64,000 nt of DNA from NCBI GenBank assembly GCA_041554195.1, contig JBFFMJ010000009.1, forward strand, positions 1 to 64,000, written 5' to 3'. The notes under the pieces are model-generated. The model made no database searches. It saw nothing but the letters and a program-made list of their open reading frames with translations, and was not told the DNA's origin. The position numbers were made by a program, and so were the translations under genes. Of this stretch, positions 46,823-56,056 are shown in pieces; the first letter of the stretch is position 1, and each line of letters starts with the position of its first letter. This stretch comes from JAPHSX01 sp041554195. Lineage in GTDB: Bacteria; Pseudomonadota; Gammaproteobacteria; Thiohalomonadales; Thiohalomonadaceae.

Positions 46823-49761
46823 GATTCGCTCTCGATAAGCGGCAGGCGCAGGGTAAAGGTGGTGCCCGGAGGGTTATTGGTGCTGCTCTTCACGCCCAGG
46901 CTGCCGCCATGTTGCTGCACGATGCCGTAGGCCAGCGGCAGGCCGAGGCCGGTACCCTCACCGGCGGGCTTGGTGGTAAAGAAGGGCTCGAAGATCTTCT
47001 CCTGTACCGACTCGGGGATGCCGTGTCCCTGGTCGCTCAGTTCGACCACCGCCGTATCGCCGTCGCGATAGCCCTGTATCTCCAGGCGGTCGCCCGGCTG
47101 GGAGGCGTCGCAGGCGTTGGTGAGCAGGTTGACGAAGATCTGGATCAGGCGCTGGCGGTCACCGTTGATGCGCAGCGGCGGCGGGCAGTCGATGCGGGTT
47201 GCCAGCTGCTTGCCGCTGCGGCTCAGCCGTACCAGCTGCAGCGCCTCGTCGATGCACTCGCACAGCTCCACCGGCTCGGGGGTGTGCTGATGCAGGGTGC
47301 CGCCGTGGCTGAAGTTGACCAGCGACTGCACGATGTTGGAGATGCGTCGGGTCTGCTCCAGAATCTGCTCCAGCCCCTGCTGCTGGAATTTGGGGTCGTC
47401 GCTCTCATGCAACAGGTCCTGCGCCAGGCAGGCAATGCCGGTGACCGGGTTGCCTATCTCGTGGGCTACCCCGGCGGCGAGCCGGCCGATGGAGGCGAGG
47501 CGCTCGCTGTGGGCCAGCTCCTCTTCCAGCAGGTGCAGCTCGGTATTGTCCTCCAGCAGGATCACACTGCCGGCGCCGCGCTGCGGCTGGCTGGGGTCGT
47601 CGATGGCTGCCTTGTGCAGATTGAAGACGCGGGTCTCATCATTTAATTGCAATGTGATGTGGCGCAGGTGTGTTTTGTCGCTGTTAATAAAGTCACTGAG
47701 TAGTTTGTCCCACGGGGCGGGCAGTGTGGTGAGTGCCCCCCCCATAACCTTGGCTGCCGCCAGCGAGGAGAGCTGTTCCATCGCCCCGTTCCAGCTGATG
47801 ATGCGCTGCTCCGGGCCGACTGAACAGACCCCGAGCGGCAGATCCTGCAGCACCTGGCGGTGGTAGCGGCGCAGGTTGTCGAGCTCGGCGGCCAGACCGC
47901 GCAGACGGATGTTGGAGGCCTCCAGCCGCTGTTCGACAAACTGCATTGTGTCGGAGAGGGCGTGGCGTGCCTGGGGGTCGAGTTCCAGTCGCTCATCGAC
48001 GATCATGCGCGCCAGCAGGGGGCCGATGAGACCGGAGAGATTGCGTTCGATCTGCTGGCGTAGGTGGGCCAGGTCGGTGCTGCGCAGTTCGCTCTGCAGC
48101 AGGCCAAGGTCGGCACGGGCGCGATCCACCTCCAGGCGGGCCATCTCCTCACCGATCAGCTGGCCGAGTTGCTGCTCAATCTGCTGTACCGAGCTGGCCA
48201 GCGGCTGGCCGCCGGGCGGGGTGATGCTCTCCTTGCAGCATGACTCGGCGATCTCCAGCTCCTCTTTACTGACGCGGGTCAGCAGCGAGACCACCACAAA
48301 CAGCAGGCTGTTGATGGAGAGCGACCAGAGGGTGCTACTCCCCCAGGGGTCGCTACCATTAAAACCAATGTTGTGATCAAGACCGATGTGCAGCAGTCCC
48401 GAGCGCTCCAGCAGCGGCAGCAGCAGTGAGGCGGCCCACACCGTGGCGCCCCCCAGCAGCCCGGCGATAAAGCCGGCGCGGGTGGCGCGTCGCCAGTAGA
48501 GCAGGCCGACGATGCCGGGCAGGAACTGCGCCACCGCGACAAAGGAGATCAGCCCTAGCTGCACTAGCCCCTGGTTGTGCTCCAGCAGCAGGTAGAAGGC
48601 GTAACCGGCGGCAATGATCAGCGCGATCAGCAGGCGCCGCCCCCACAGCAGCCAGCGGTAGGTATCGCTCTTCGGGCCGAGGATCGGCAGCAGGCCGGTG
48701 GGCAGCACCAGGTGGTTCATGCACATCGAGGCGAGCGCCAGGGTGGTGACGATGATCATCGCACTGGCGGCGGAGAGGCCGCCGACAAAGGTAAGGATAG
48801 GCAGCAGGCTTGATTCGTGGGCCAGGGTGATGCCGAGGACGTAGAAATCGGGCGAGGTGTCGACATCGAGCGAGACCCCGGCCCAGAGGATCGGTGGAAT
48901 GGCCAGGTTCATAAATAGTAGGAACAGCGGGAAGCCCCAGCTGGCATGGCCGAGGGTACGCGGGTCGAGGTTCTCGGTGAAGGTCATGTGGAACTGGCGC
49001 GGCAGCAGAAAGGCGGCGGAGAATGCCAATAACAACAGCGTGCCCCAGGAGCCCTCACGCACCGGGCGGTAGAGTGCCTGCAGCGCCTCGGGGTGGGCGC
49101 TGAGCCACTGCTCCATACCCCCGAGGCCATCAAACACCCCGAACAGTGCAAACAGACCGACGGCCAGCAGTGCCAGCAGTTTCACCAGTGACTCAAAGGC
49201 AATGGCAAGTACCAGCCCCTCGTGTTTCTCCCGTGCCGAGATGTGGCGCGCGCCGAATAGGATGGCGAACAGGGTGACGGTAAGGCAGAATCCGAGTGCG
49301 AGGGTGACCGGTGCCTCCTCGTGGGTCAGCACCTGAATCGACTCGGTGACCGCGCGTATCTGCAGCGCGATATAGGGCAGGGTGCCGGCGAGCATGAATA
49401 GCGCCACCAGCACCCCGGCGAACTGGCTCTGGTAGCGAAAGGCGAAGAGATCGGCCAGCGAGGAGAGCTGGTGTTCGCGGGTCAGTCGCAGGATCGGTTG
49501 CAGCAATACCGGCGCCAGCATGAAGGCGAGGGTCACCCCCAGGTATATGGTGAGGAAGTTATAACCCTGGCTTGCCGCAAAGCCGACGCTGCCGTAGAAA
49601 CTCCAGGAGGTGGCGTAGACCCCCAGCGAGAGTACATAGGTGAGCGGGTGGCGTGCCCAGTGCGCGGGCAGCCTGCCGGTGTCGGCGGCATAGGCGATGA
49701 GAAACAGCAGCAGCAGGTAGCCGATGCCCACCAGAAACAGCTGCCACAACTCAATCGTCAT
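46819..49761 (-). CDS. CbrA-like sensor kinase fused to sodium/solute symporter domain
   Basis: A 980-residue protein from ATG 49761. The first ~500 residues form a 13-helix SSS/PutP-type domain (LTYVLSLGVYATSWSFYGSVG; GFAASQGYNFLTIYLG). A coiled linker, a PAS domain (DLPLGVCSVGPEQRIISWNGAM) and a kinase core follow: VAHEIGNPVTGI (H box), NLLTNACDAS (N), DQGHGIP (G1), EKIFEPFFTTK (F), GEGTGLGL (G2). This is the CbrA architecture, which in Pseudomonas governs carbon/nitrogen balance with CbrB. The partner response regulator overlaps by four bases. Confidence 0.93.
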
Positions 49762-49972
49762 TGGCCTGTTCCGACCTGGTATGGCGGTTGATATAACGCT
49801 GCAGGGCAAAGGTGAGGGCGATCAGCAAGGCCCAGATAAGGTAGGGGGCGTACCAGAGGCCATCGTCAGCCGCCCACCACTCGATGAGGGGCGAGAGCAG
49901 CAGGAACAGGGCGAACAGCAGCAGCAGGATCACCTTGTCGTAGACGGTCTCTGCACGTGACTCAATTTTCAT
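49751..49972 (-). CDS. Small membrane protein upstream of the symporter-kinase
   Basis: About 73 residues from ATG 49972 with two helices (VILLLLFALFLLLSPLIEWW and YAPYLIWALLIALTFALQRYI). Its 3' end overlaps the start of the kinase gene by 11 bases, so the three genes form one translationally linked unit. Small hydrophobic partners are known for some symporters; that role is inferred. No family is recognised. Confidence 0.65.
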   Translation of the reverse strand: MKIESRAETVYDKVILLLLFALFLLLSPLIEWWAADDGLWYAPYLIWALLIALTFALQRYINRHTRSEQANDD

Positions 49973-50121
49973 AGGGGGCAAGGATAGCAGTAGTTGTTAC
50001 GTAACGTAACACTCGAGATGGTGAGGTTTGCTCCTGTGAAGCGCGATCTGCCGAGCAAGGTTTGTTGTGGTGTTCTATACCTATTGCAGTTAGTGATGAT
50101 GATGGAGAAAGGAGGATGATG

Positions 50122-50562
50122 ATGAATAGCGTAAAGAGTTTGGCAATGGTGCTTTCGCTTGTGGCGGCATTTCTGGCAAGTGAGGGTGTTTTGGCGGCGA
50201 AGATGGGAGGACCCGGAAACGCTCAGGGAGCCCGGGGTGGCCCGGCAGCGACAGGTGAGATGGAGCAGGATCGAGACAGGGATCGCGATCAGGAGGAAGA
50301 TGAAGATCGGGAGCAGGATAGAGATCAGGATCGTGACCAGGACCGCGAAGGCGATGCTGACGGTGCCATGCAGAAGCAGAAAGAGAAACAGAAGGCCAAG
50401 CAGAAAGAGATGGGCGGTGAGGATGACGACGGCCCCAGGGATATGGAAAAACAGCGTGAGATGAAGATGGAGCAGGAGCGCAAGGAGCAGGGCAAGGGTT
50501 CCGAGCAGGGGCAGACCCAGCGCGAGGAGCACAGCCGCAAGTGGTGGCGTTTCTGGGAGTAG
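50122..50562 (+). CDS. Secreted, extremely charged low-complexity protein
   Basis: A 146-residue protein from ATG 50122 (GGAGG six bases ahead; three ATGs lie in tandem) with a signal peptide (MVLSLVAAFLASEGVLAA). The mature part is almost only D, R, E, Q, K: DRDRDRDQEEDEDRE, QDRDQDRDQDREGD, then KQKEKQKAKQKE and a final RKWWRFWE. It is likely disordered or forms long charged helices. No family is named. The DNA is GA-rich and repetitive, and the complementary strand also has long open frames, but the ribosome site and signal peptide favour this strand. Confidence 0.7.
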   Translation: MNSVKSLAMVLSLVAAFLASEGVLAAKMGGPGNAQGARGGPAATGEMEQDRDRDRDQEEDEDREQDRDQDRDQDREGDADGAMQKQKEKQKAKQKEMGGEDDDGPRDMEKQREMKMEQERKEQGKGSEQGQTQREEHSRKWWRFWE

Positions 50563-50696
50563 TCAGCAATGCCGCAGGGTGGGCTGGCTGCAGTAGGCTC
50601 ACCCTGTCGTAGAGGGGTTTATTTTCATACGCAAGCGGGACACAAGGCGTATGCTGTCAGCCATTAACCTCTACGGCCGATAAGGCAGGTGCAGTA

Positions 50697-51095
50697 ATGG
50701 AAGGCATAAGTGATATCAGAATTAGTGGCATCGATGAGAAGCGTCCGCCACTGATTCGCAAGGAACCCTACATCAATCTCTATTTCAAGCTCATCCACAA
50801 GGCCCCCAAGGTTTGGTGCGACGACTTCAATCATCTGGTTTCCAAAAAGACTTTCCCGGCCAAAATAGACCCTCACGAGGGGCTGTTTATAGAAACCTGG
50901 GTTCGTCTTCCCGAGGAGATCGAGTTGGCTTTGGGTGGATTTCAGGAGGCCATTAAGGTCTGTAACGATGCATACATTGCCCGTATTCAGGAGGAAGCAA
51001 GGTCGGCTGCTGAAAATTCGGGCGATAAGCTGGAAGATGAGGGAAAGCAGGGGCAGCTGAATCGAATTATCGCCGGGTTGAAGTTCGACGATTAA
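50697..51095 (+). CDS. Conserved-looking hypothetical protein
   Basis: A 132-residue cytoplasmic protein with ISDIRISGIDEKRPPLIRKEP, FKLIHKAPKVWCDDFN, KTFPAKIDPHEGLFIETWVRLPEEI and a helical acidic tail. The layout (two strands, conserved W and PHEG, long helix) looks like a folded domain, but I cannot name the family. No clear partner. Confidence 0.6.
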   Translation: MEGISDIRISGIDEKRPPLIRKEPYINLYFKLIHKAPKVWCDDFNHLVSKKTFPAKIDPHEGLFIETWVRLPEEIELALGGFQEAIKVCNDAYIARIQEEARSAAENSGDKLEDEGKQGQLNRIIAGLKFDD

Positions 51096-51304
51096 GTGAA
51101 AAAGGGGAGGTGGCCCGACCCCCTCCCCTTGCGCCCCGGTTCAGTACGAAGTCCGGCGGCCGGGTAGGGCCTGTTTCCCCCGTCCCCTCCGCCTCAATGG
51201 CATTAATGGGGGTCGGGCCGCTTGCCATGCCTTTTCTGCACGTTCATCATAGTCGCTTTCTCACCGCCCGCCGTTTTCGTCAGGGCAGACAGGATAGTGC
51301 CAAC

Positions 51305-51901
51305 ATGCTGTTGATGATCGACAACTACGACTCCTTCACCTACAACCTGGTGCAGTACTTCGGCGAGCTGGGCGCCGAGGTGAGGGTGTTCCGCAACGAC
51401 CAGATCACCGTGGAGGAGATCGAGGCGCTCAACCCCGACCACCTGGTGCTCTCCCCCGGCCCCTGTACGCCGAACGAGGCGGGGGTATCGGTGGCGGCAA
51501 TCAAGCACTTTGCCGGTAAGCTGCCGATCCTCGGGGTCTGTCTGGGACACCAGTCTATCGGCCAGGCCTTTGGCGGTAACATCGTCCACGCCCACGAAAT
51601 CATGCACGGCAAGACCTCGATGGTCTACCACGCCGATGTCGGCGTTTTCAAAGGCCTTGCCAACCCTTTCGAGGCGACCCGCTACCACTCGCTGGTGATC
51701 GAGCAGGCGACCATCCCTGACTGCCTGGAGGTAACGGCCTGGACGCAGCTGGCTGACGGCACGCGCGATGAGATCATGGGGGTACGCCACAGCGAGTTTA
51801 ATATCGAGGGGGTGCAGTATCACCCGGAGTCGATCCTCAGTCAGCACGGTCACGACCAGCTTGCCAACTTCCTGAAGATGCAGGGTGGCGTTCGCAGTTA
51901 A
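51305..51901 (+). CDS. trpG: Anthranilate/aminodeoxychorismate synthase glutaminase subunit
   Basis: 198 residues from ATG 51305. A class I glutamine amidotransferase: MIDNYDSFTYNLVQYF, SPGPCTPNEAGVS, LGVCLGHQSIGQAFGG (nucleophile Cys) and GVQYHPESILS (His and Glu of the triad). trpG and pabA products cannot be told apart by sequence, and many bacteria use one for both. trpD and trpC lie 2-3 kb downstream, so trpG is the better name. No trpE is next to it. AGGAT is a plausible ribosome site. Confidence 0.9.
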   Translation: MLLMIDNYDSFTYNLVQYFGELGAEVRVFRNDQITVEEIEALNPDHLVLSPGPCTPNEAGVSVAAIKHFAGKLPILGVCLGHQSIGQAFGGNIVHAHEIMHGKTSMVYHADVGVFKGLANPFEATRYHSLVIEQATIPDCLEVTAWTQLADGTRDEIMGVRHSEFNIEGVQYHPESILSQHGHDQLANFLKMQGGVRS

Positions 51902-51915
51902 GCGCGGCGCAACCG

Positions 51916-53124
51916 ATGAGTCCCCCTGTTTCTGAATATAAAGGGCGTTTGCCCCTCTCGCTGATCGTGGCTCTGCTGGCGATGCTCGCCCCCTTCAGCA
52001 TCGACACCTATCTCCCCTCCTTCCCTGATATTGCCGCCGATCTGGCCGCCACCCCGCTGCAGATGCAGCAGACGATGAGCCTCTACCTGCTCGCCTTTGC
52101 CCTCTCCACCCTGTTTTACGGCCCGCTCTCCGACAGCTTCGGGCGTAAAAAAATCGCAGTGGTGGCGCTGCTGCTCTATGCGGTCAGTTCGATTGGCTGT
52201 GCCCTGGCACTCAACATCGAACAGCTGATCTGGATGCGTATCGGGCAGGGGATGGCGGCCAGCGCCGGACTGGTGATCGGCCGGGCGATGATCCGTGACT
52301 GTTACCATGGGCCCCAGGCACAGCGTGTGATGGCGCGGATGATGCTGATATTTGCCGTCGCCCCTGCGGTGGCCCCCGTGATCGGCGGTCTGCTGCATGA
52401 CTTTTTCGGCTGGCGGGCGGTGTTCTGGTTTCTTGCCGGGCTGGGGATGCTGCTGGCGGCGATGCTGCTGCTGGGCAGCAGCGAGACCCATCCGCGCGCA
52501 GTGCGCCAGTCAATCCACCCGGTGGTGGTCGGCCGGTCCTACCTTGCCGTGTTAGTGAGTCCTCGCTTTATGGGGCTGGCCTTTACCTTCTCACTGATGT
52601 TCGGTGGCTTCTTCCTCTACGTCGCCGGGGCACCGCATATTATTTATGACCATCTGGGACTGGGGGTGAACGATTTCTGGGTGCTGTTTGTGCCGATCGT
52701 CGGTGGCGTGATGCTCGGCTCATTCACCGCCGGGCGACTCGCCGGGCGCCTGCCTCCTGCGCGTACTGTCGCGGTCGGTTTTGTGATTATGGTGACGGCC
52801 GGGCTGGCCAACCTGTTACAGGCCATGCTGATGACGCCCGCACCGTTGAATGTGATCGCCCCAGCGGCTCTCTATCTGATGGGGATGGCGATTGCTATGC
52901 CGAATCTCAGCCTGATGGGACTGGAGTGCTTTCCCGCCAATCGCGGCATGGCCTCGGCGATGCAGTCCTTTATCCAGATGGGGGTGGCGGCGCTGGTGGT
53001 GGGGCTGATCGCCCCCTGGGTGGTGCCGCACCTGCCGTGGCTGGCGCTGACCATGATGGGGCTCAACGGGGTAGCGTTGCTGTTGTGGTTAGCGTTGCGC
53101 TGTCGCAGCAAGCGGGTGATATGA
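51916..53124 (+). CDS. Bcr/CflA-type multidrug exporter (MFS)
   Basis: A 402-residue 12-helix MFS protein. The opening LAMLAPFSIDTYLPSFPDIAADL, GPLSDSFGRKK (loop 2-3 motif) and GQGMAASAGLVIGRAMIRD (motif C-like) are standard for the Bcr/CflA drug-resistance subfamily. It starts 14 bases after trpG stops and separates trpG from trpD, although it has no biosynthetic role. Probably co-transcribed. Confidence 0.92.
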   Translation: MSPPVSEYKGRLPLSLIVALLAMLAPFSIDTYLPSFPDIAADLAATPLQMQQTMSLYLLAFALSTLFYGPLSDSFGRKKIAVVALLLYAVSSIGCALALNIEQLIWMRIGQGMAASAGLVIGRAMIRDCYHGPQAQRVMARMMLIFAVAPAVAPVIGGLLHDFFGWRAVFWFLAGLGMLLAAMLLLGSSETHPRAVRQSIHPVVVGRSYLAVLVSPRFMGLAFTFSLMFGGFFLYVAGAPHIIYDHLGLGVNDFWVLFVPIVGGVMLGSFTAGRLAGRLPPARTVAVGFVIMVTAGLANLLQAMLMTPAPLNVIAPAALYLMGMAIAMPNLSLMGLECFPANRGMASAMQSFIQMGVAALVVGLIAPWVVPHLPWLALTMMGLNGVALLLWLALRCRSKRVI

Positions 53125-53128
53125 GGTG

Positions 53129-53239
53129 CTAGCGACAGGGCAGGGTGATGTGGAATTGGGCGCCGGCAGTGACGTTCTTTGCCGTGATCCTGCCAAGAAA
53201 ATGCTCTTCGACGATCTTTCTCGCCATAAACAGCCCGAC
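53129..53239 (-). pseudogene. Histidine-kinase ATPase-domain tail (remnant)
   Basis: The minus-strand frame reads GLFMARKIVEEHFLGRITAKNV, then TAGAQFHITLP and stop: the end of a HATPase domain (GLGLYMSRMIVE.HLGG.I...N...GA.F.I.LP). Nothing of the catalytic N or G1 boxes is left. The remnant ends exactly at the edge of an OmpA tail on the other strand. Confidence 0.6.
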
Positions 53240-53354
53240 AAATGAAACGGCCGAGGGGCGAGCCCTGAACCGCCGCGTGGAACTCCATATGCTTGAGCAG
53301 GAACCGGCGCCTGAGAATGTGACGCCGAGGGATGAAGGCCCGGCTGTGGAGTAG
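53238..53354 (+). pseudogene. OmpA-domain tail (remnant)
   Basis: On the plus strand TNETAEGRALNRRVELHM, followed by an acidic Pro-rich tail and a stop, is the end of an OmpA-like peptidoglycan-binding domain (N.T..GRA.NRRVE). All upstream domain parts are missing. A functional terminator remains after it at 53395. Confidence 0.6.
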
Positions 53355-53394
53355 CGTGCAGGCACGGCCTGCAGCAAAATGGTGGTAACCTTGT

Positions 53395-53429
53395 GAGGCC
53401 GGAGGGGCAGTCCCCTTCGGCCTTTTTTT
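53395..53429 (+). terminator. Intrinsic terminator
   Basis: GAGGCCGGAGGGG-(N4)-CCCCTTCGGCCTTTTTTT, a strong stem plus T tract after the OmpA remnant and between bcr and the protease gene. Confidence 0.85.
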
Positions 53430-53447
53430 GCGCTAGAGGGGTGACCG

Positions 53448-53912
53448 GTGATCCGGAGTGGGACGAGTAGTTTGCTGCCTTCATGGAGGCGACACGGTGG
53501 GTTGATGCTGGCACTGGCCGCCGGACCGCTGGCCTGGGTCGTGCTTGCCCTGTGGCTGCCGGTGGTGGGGGATCACGACCGGCAGCTGGCACAGTGGCGC
53601 TCGCTGCTGTTTCTGATCCTGCTCTATCCGCTGCTCGAGGAGTGGCTGTTTCGCGGCCTCATTCAGGGGTGCCTGCTGGAGACGAAAAGGGGGAGGGCCG
53701 CGTGGGCGGGGATCACGCTGGCCAACGGGGTGACCACCCTGCTGTTTGCCACGGCTCACCTGCTTGGTCACAACCTGTTCTGGTCCCTGCTGGTCATCGG
53801 CCCCTCGCTGTTCTTCGGTTGGATGCGCGAGCGTTATCGCAGTGTGTTGCCGCCCATAGGGCTGCACATCTTCTATAACGCGGGCTACTTTCTCCTTTTC
53901 TGGCCGCAGTAG
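53448..53912 (+). CDS. CPBP-type (CAAX-like) intramembrane protease
   Basis: A 154-residue polytopic protein with GTG start (GAGGGG upstream). The CPBP glutamic protease motifs are clear: LEEWLFRGLIQG (EExxxR), FATAHLLGH and GLHIFYNAGYF. The small size (about 150 residues) is like the MrtJ proteases paired with JDVT-CTERM sorting signals; I saw no such signal in the window. trpD follows after about 90 bases. Confidence 0.8.
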   Translation: MIRSGTSSLLPSWRRHGGLMLALAAGPLAWVVLALWLPVVGDHDRQLAQWRSLLFLILLYPLLEEWLFRGLIQGCLLETKRGRAAWAGITLANGVTTLLFATAHLLGHNLFWSLLVIGPSLFFGWMRERYRSVLPPIGLHIFYNAGYFLLFWPQ

Positions 53913-54000
53913 TTAGCGGGGGTCATGGTTCGCCTTGACCCACTATGGTGGTAACGCGAGAATGTGCGGCTATTGCACAGATGAATATAGGGGAGTGGTT

Positions 54001-55017
54001 ATGGATATGCAGGCGGCGATAAAAGCGGTCACCGAAAGGCGTGACCTGAGTCGTGATGAGATGCAGCAGGTGATGCGCACCATCATGACCGGTGAGGCGA
54101 CCCCGGCGCAGATCGGCGGCTTCCTCATCGGCCTGCGGATGAAGGGCGAGACAGTGGATGAGATCGCCGCCGCCGCCGGGGTAATGCGCGAGCTCGCCTC
54201 CGGGGTACAGGTGCTGGGCGATAACGTGGTCGATACCTGCGGTACCGGCGGCGATGCCGCCTCCACCTTCAATATCTCCACCACCTCTGCCTTCGTGGTG
54301 GCCGCTGCCGGCGGCAGCGTGGCCAAGCACGGCAACCGTTCCATCTCTTCAAAGTCGGGCTCGGCCGATGTGCTGGAGGCCGCCGGGGTGAATCTCAACA
54401 TCACCCCCGAGCAGGTGGCGCAGTGTGTCACCGATGTCGGGGTTGGCTTTATGTTTGCCCCGGCACATCACAGCGCGATGAAGCACGCCATCGGCCCGCG
54501 CAAGGAGATGGGGGTACGTACCATCTTCAATGTGCTGGGCCCGCTGACCAATCCCGCCGGGGCGCCGAACCAGGTGATCGGCGTCTTCGCCAGGGAGATG
54601 GTCGAGCCGCTGGCCAATGTTCTCAACAAGCTCGGCAGCAACCACGTGCTGGTGGTCCACTCTGAGGATGGCATGGATGAGATCAGTATCGGCGCCCCGA
54701 CCTTTGTCGCCGAGCTGAAGGATGGCAAGGTCGATAGCTATACCATCCAGCCCGAGGATTTCGGTATGACGCGTACCGACATATCCGCGTTGGCGGTAGA
54801 TGGGGCCGAGGCCTCGCTGGCGGTGGTCAGGTCGGTACTGAACGGCGAGTCCGGGCCTGCCAGCGATATCGTTGCCCTCAACGCAGGTGCGGCGATTTAT
54901 GCCGCCGGTCTGGTCGACTCGTTGGCCGCGGGCATTAAAAAGGCGCAGCAGGTGATCGCCTCCGGTGCCGCTGCCGAGAAGCTGGCAGCGCTGGCCACAC
55001 TTTCCAACAGTTTTTGA
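54001..55017 (+). CDS. trpD: Anthranilate phosphoribosyltransferase
   Basis: 338 residues from ATG 54001 (GGGGAG seven bases ahead). TrpD motifs are complete: VDTCGTGGDAASTFNIST (PRPP site), KHGNRSISSKSGSADVLEA, FMFAPAHHSAMKHA and NVLGPLTNPAGA. It transfers phosphoribosyl to anthranilate. trpC follows after 12 bases. Confidence 0.97.
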   Translation: MDMQAAIKAVTERRDLSRDEMQQVMRTIMTGEATPAQIGGFLIGLRMKGETVDEIAAAAGVMRELASGVQVLGDNVVDTCGTGGDAASTFNISTTSAFVVAAAGGSVAKHGNRSISSKSGSADVLEAAGVNLNITPEQVAQCVTDVGVGFMFAPAHHSAMKHAIGPRKEMGVRTIFNVLGPLTNPAGAPNQVIGVFAREMVEPLANVLNKLGSNHVLVVHSEDGMDEISIGAPTFVAELKDGKVDSYTIQPEDFGMTRTDISALAVDGAEASLAVVRSVLNGESGPASDIVALNAGAAIYAAGLVDSLAAGIKKAQQVIASGAAAEKLAALATLSNSF

Positions 55018-55029
55018 GAAAATAATTAG

Positions 55030-55827
55030 ATGAGTAATACCCCCGATATCCTGAAAAAGATCGTCGCCCGCAAGGTCGAGGAGATCGCCGAGCGTTCAGC
55101 CAAAGTTAGTATTGATGAACTGAAGGCACAGCTCGATGGCGCTTCACCGCCGCGCGGTTTTGTCGAGGCGATTAAGGCGAAGATCGCCGCCGGTCAGGCC
55201 GGGGTGATCGCCGAGATCAAGAAGGCCTCCCCCTCCAAGGGGGTGATGCGCGAGAACTTTATCCCCGAGCAGATCGCAAAAAGTTATGAGAAGGGCGGGG
55301 CGGCCTGTCTCTCGGTGCTGACCGATATCGATTTTTTTCAGGGCGGTGATGAATATCTTAAAGAGGCGCGTGCCGCCTGCTCATTACCCGTGATCCGCAA
55401 GGACTTCATTATCGACCCCTATCAGGTGGTCGAGGCGCGGGTGATGGGAGCCGACTGTATTTTGTTGATTGCCGCCTGTCTTGAAGATGAGCAGATGAAG
55501 TCATTAGCCGAGCTGGCCAACAGCCTCGGCATGGATGTGCTGATCGAGGTACACGATGAGGAGGAGCTGCAGCGCTCCTTGCCACTTAAGCAGACGCTGG
55601 TCGGTATTAACAATCGCAACCTGCGCACCTTCGAGACCTCACTCGATACCACCTTGCGCATGCTGGAGCTGATCCCCGAGGGGCGTATCGTCGTCACCGA
55701 GAGCGGCATCCACAGCGCTGACGACGTGAAGCTGATGCGTAACCATAATGTTAACGCCTTCCTCGTCGGCGAGGCCTTTATGCGCGCCGAGGAGCCGGGA
55801 GAACGGCTGGCGGAGCTGTTTCGCTAG
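55030..55827 (+). CDS. trpC: Indole-3-glycerol phosphate synthase
   Basis: 265 residues, monofunctional TrpC. Conserved parts: VIAEIKKASPSKGVMREN, ACLSVLTDIDFFQGG, VIRKDFIIDPYQV, VGINNRNLRTFE and VTESGIHSADDV. The catalytic Lys and Glu positions are intact. It closes the trp segment; no trpF, trpB or trpA follows. Confidence 0.97.
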   Translation: MSNTPDILKKIVARKVEEIAERSAKVSIDELKAQLDGASPPRGFVEAIKAKIAAGQAGVIAEIKKASPSKGVMRENFIPEQIAKSYEKGGAACLSVLTDIDFFQGGDEYLKEARAACSLPVIRKDFIIDPYQVVEARVMGADCILLIAACLEDEQMKSLAELANSLGMDVLIEVHDEEELQRSLPLKQTLVGINNRNLRTFETSLDTTLRMLELIPEGRIVVTESGIHSADDVKLMRNHNVNAFLVGEAFMRAEEPGERLAELFR

Positions 55828-56056
55828 CGCCAGGGACGAAGTATCTCTAAAGATTTTTTTTTGCTGCTGCGTAGCGGCTTTCCCCCGCCGTTTTAAGTGC
55901 TAATACCCTTATTTTTCAAGATGATATGCAGGTGTTCCGCCTACCTCATAAGTGGTAGTTATCGGGGTATATAAGAAAATCTGTATTTGTTTTACCTGTT
56001 TCACCCGTTCTAGACTCCCAAAACTATAACAATATGAAGTGTGGGGGGATTTATAG

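Noticed and set aside
46909..47646. Plus-strand open frame of about 245 codons
   Set aside because: Antisense shadow of the symporter-kinase in GC-rich DNA, where all strands stay open easily.
50090..50602. Minus-strand frames rich in Leu or Pro opposite the charged secreted protein
   Set aside because: Produced by the GA-rich repeat read backwards. The plus strand has the ribosome site and signal peptide.
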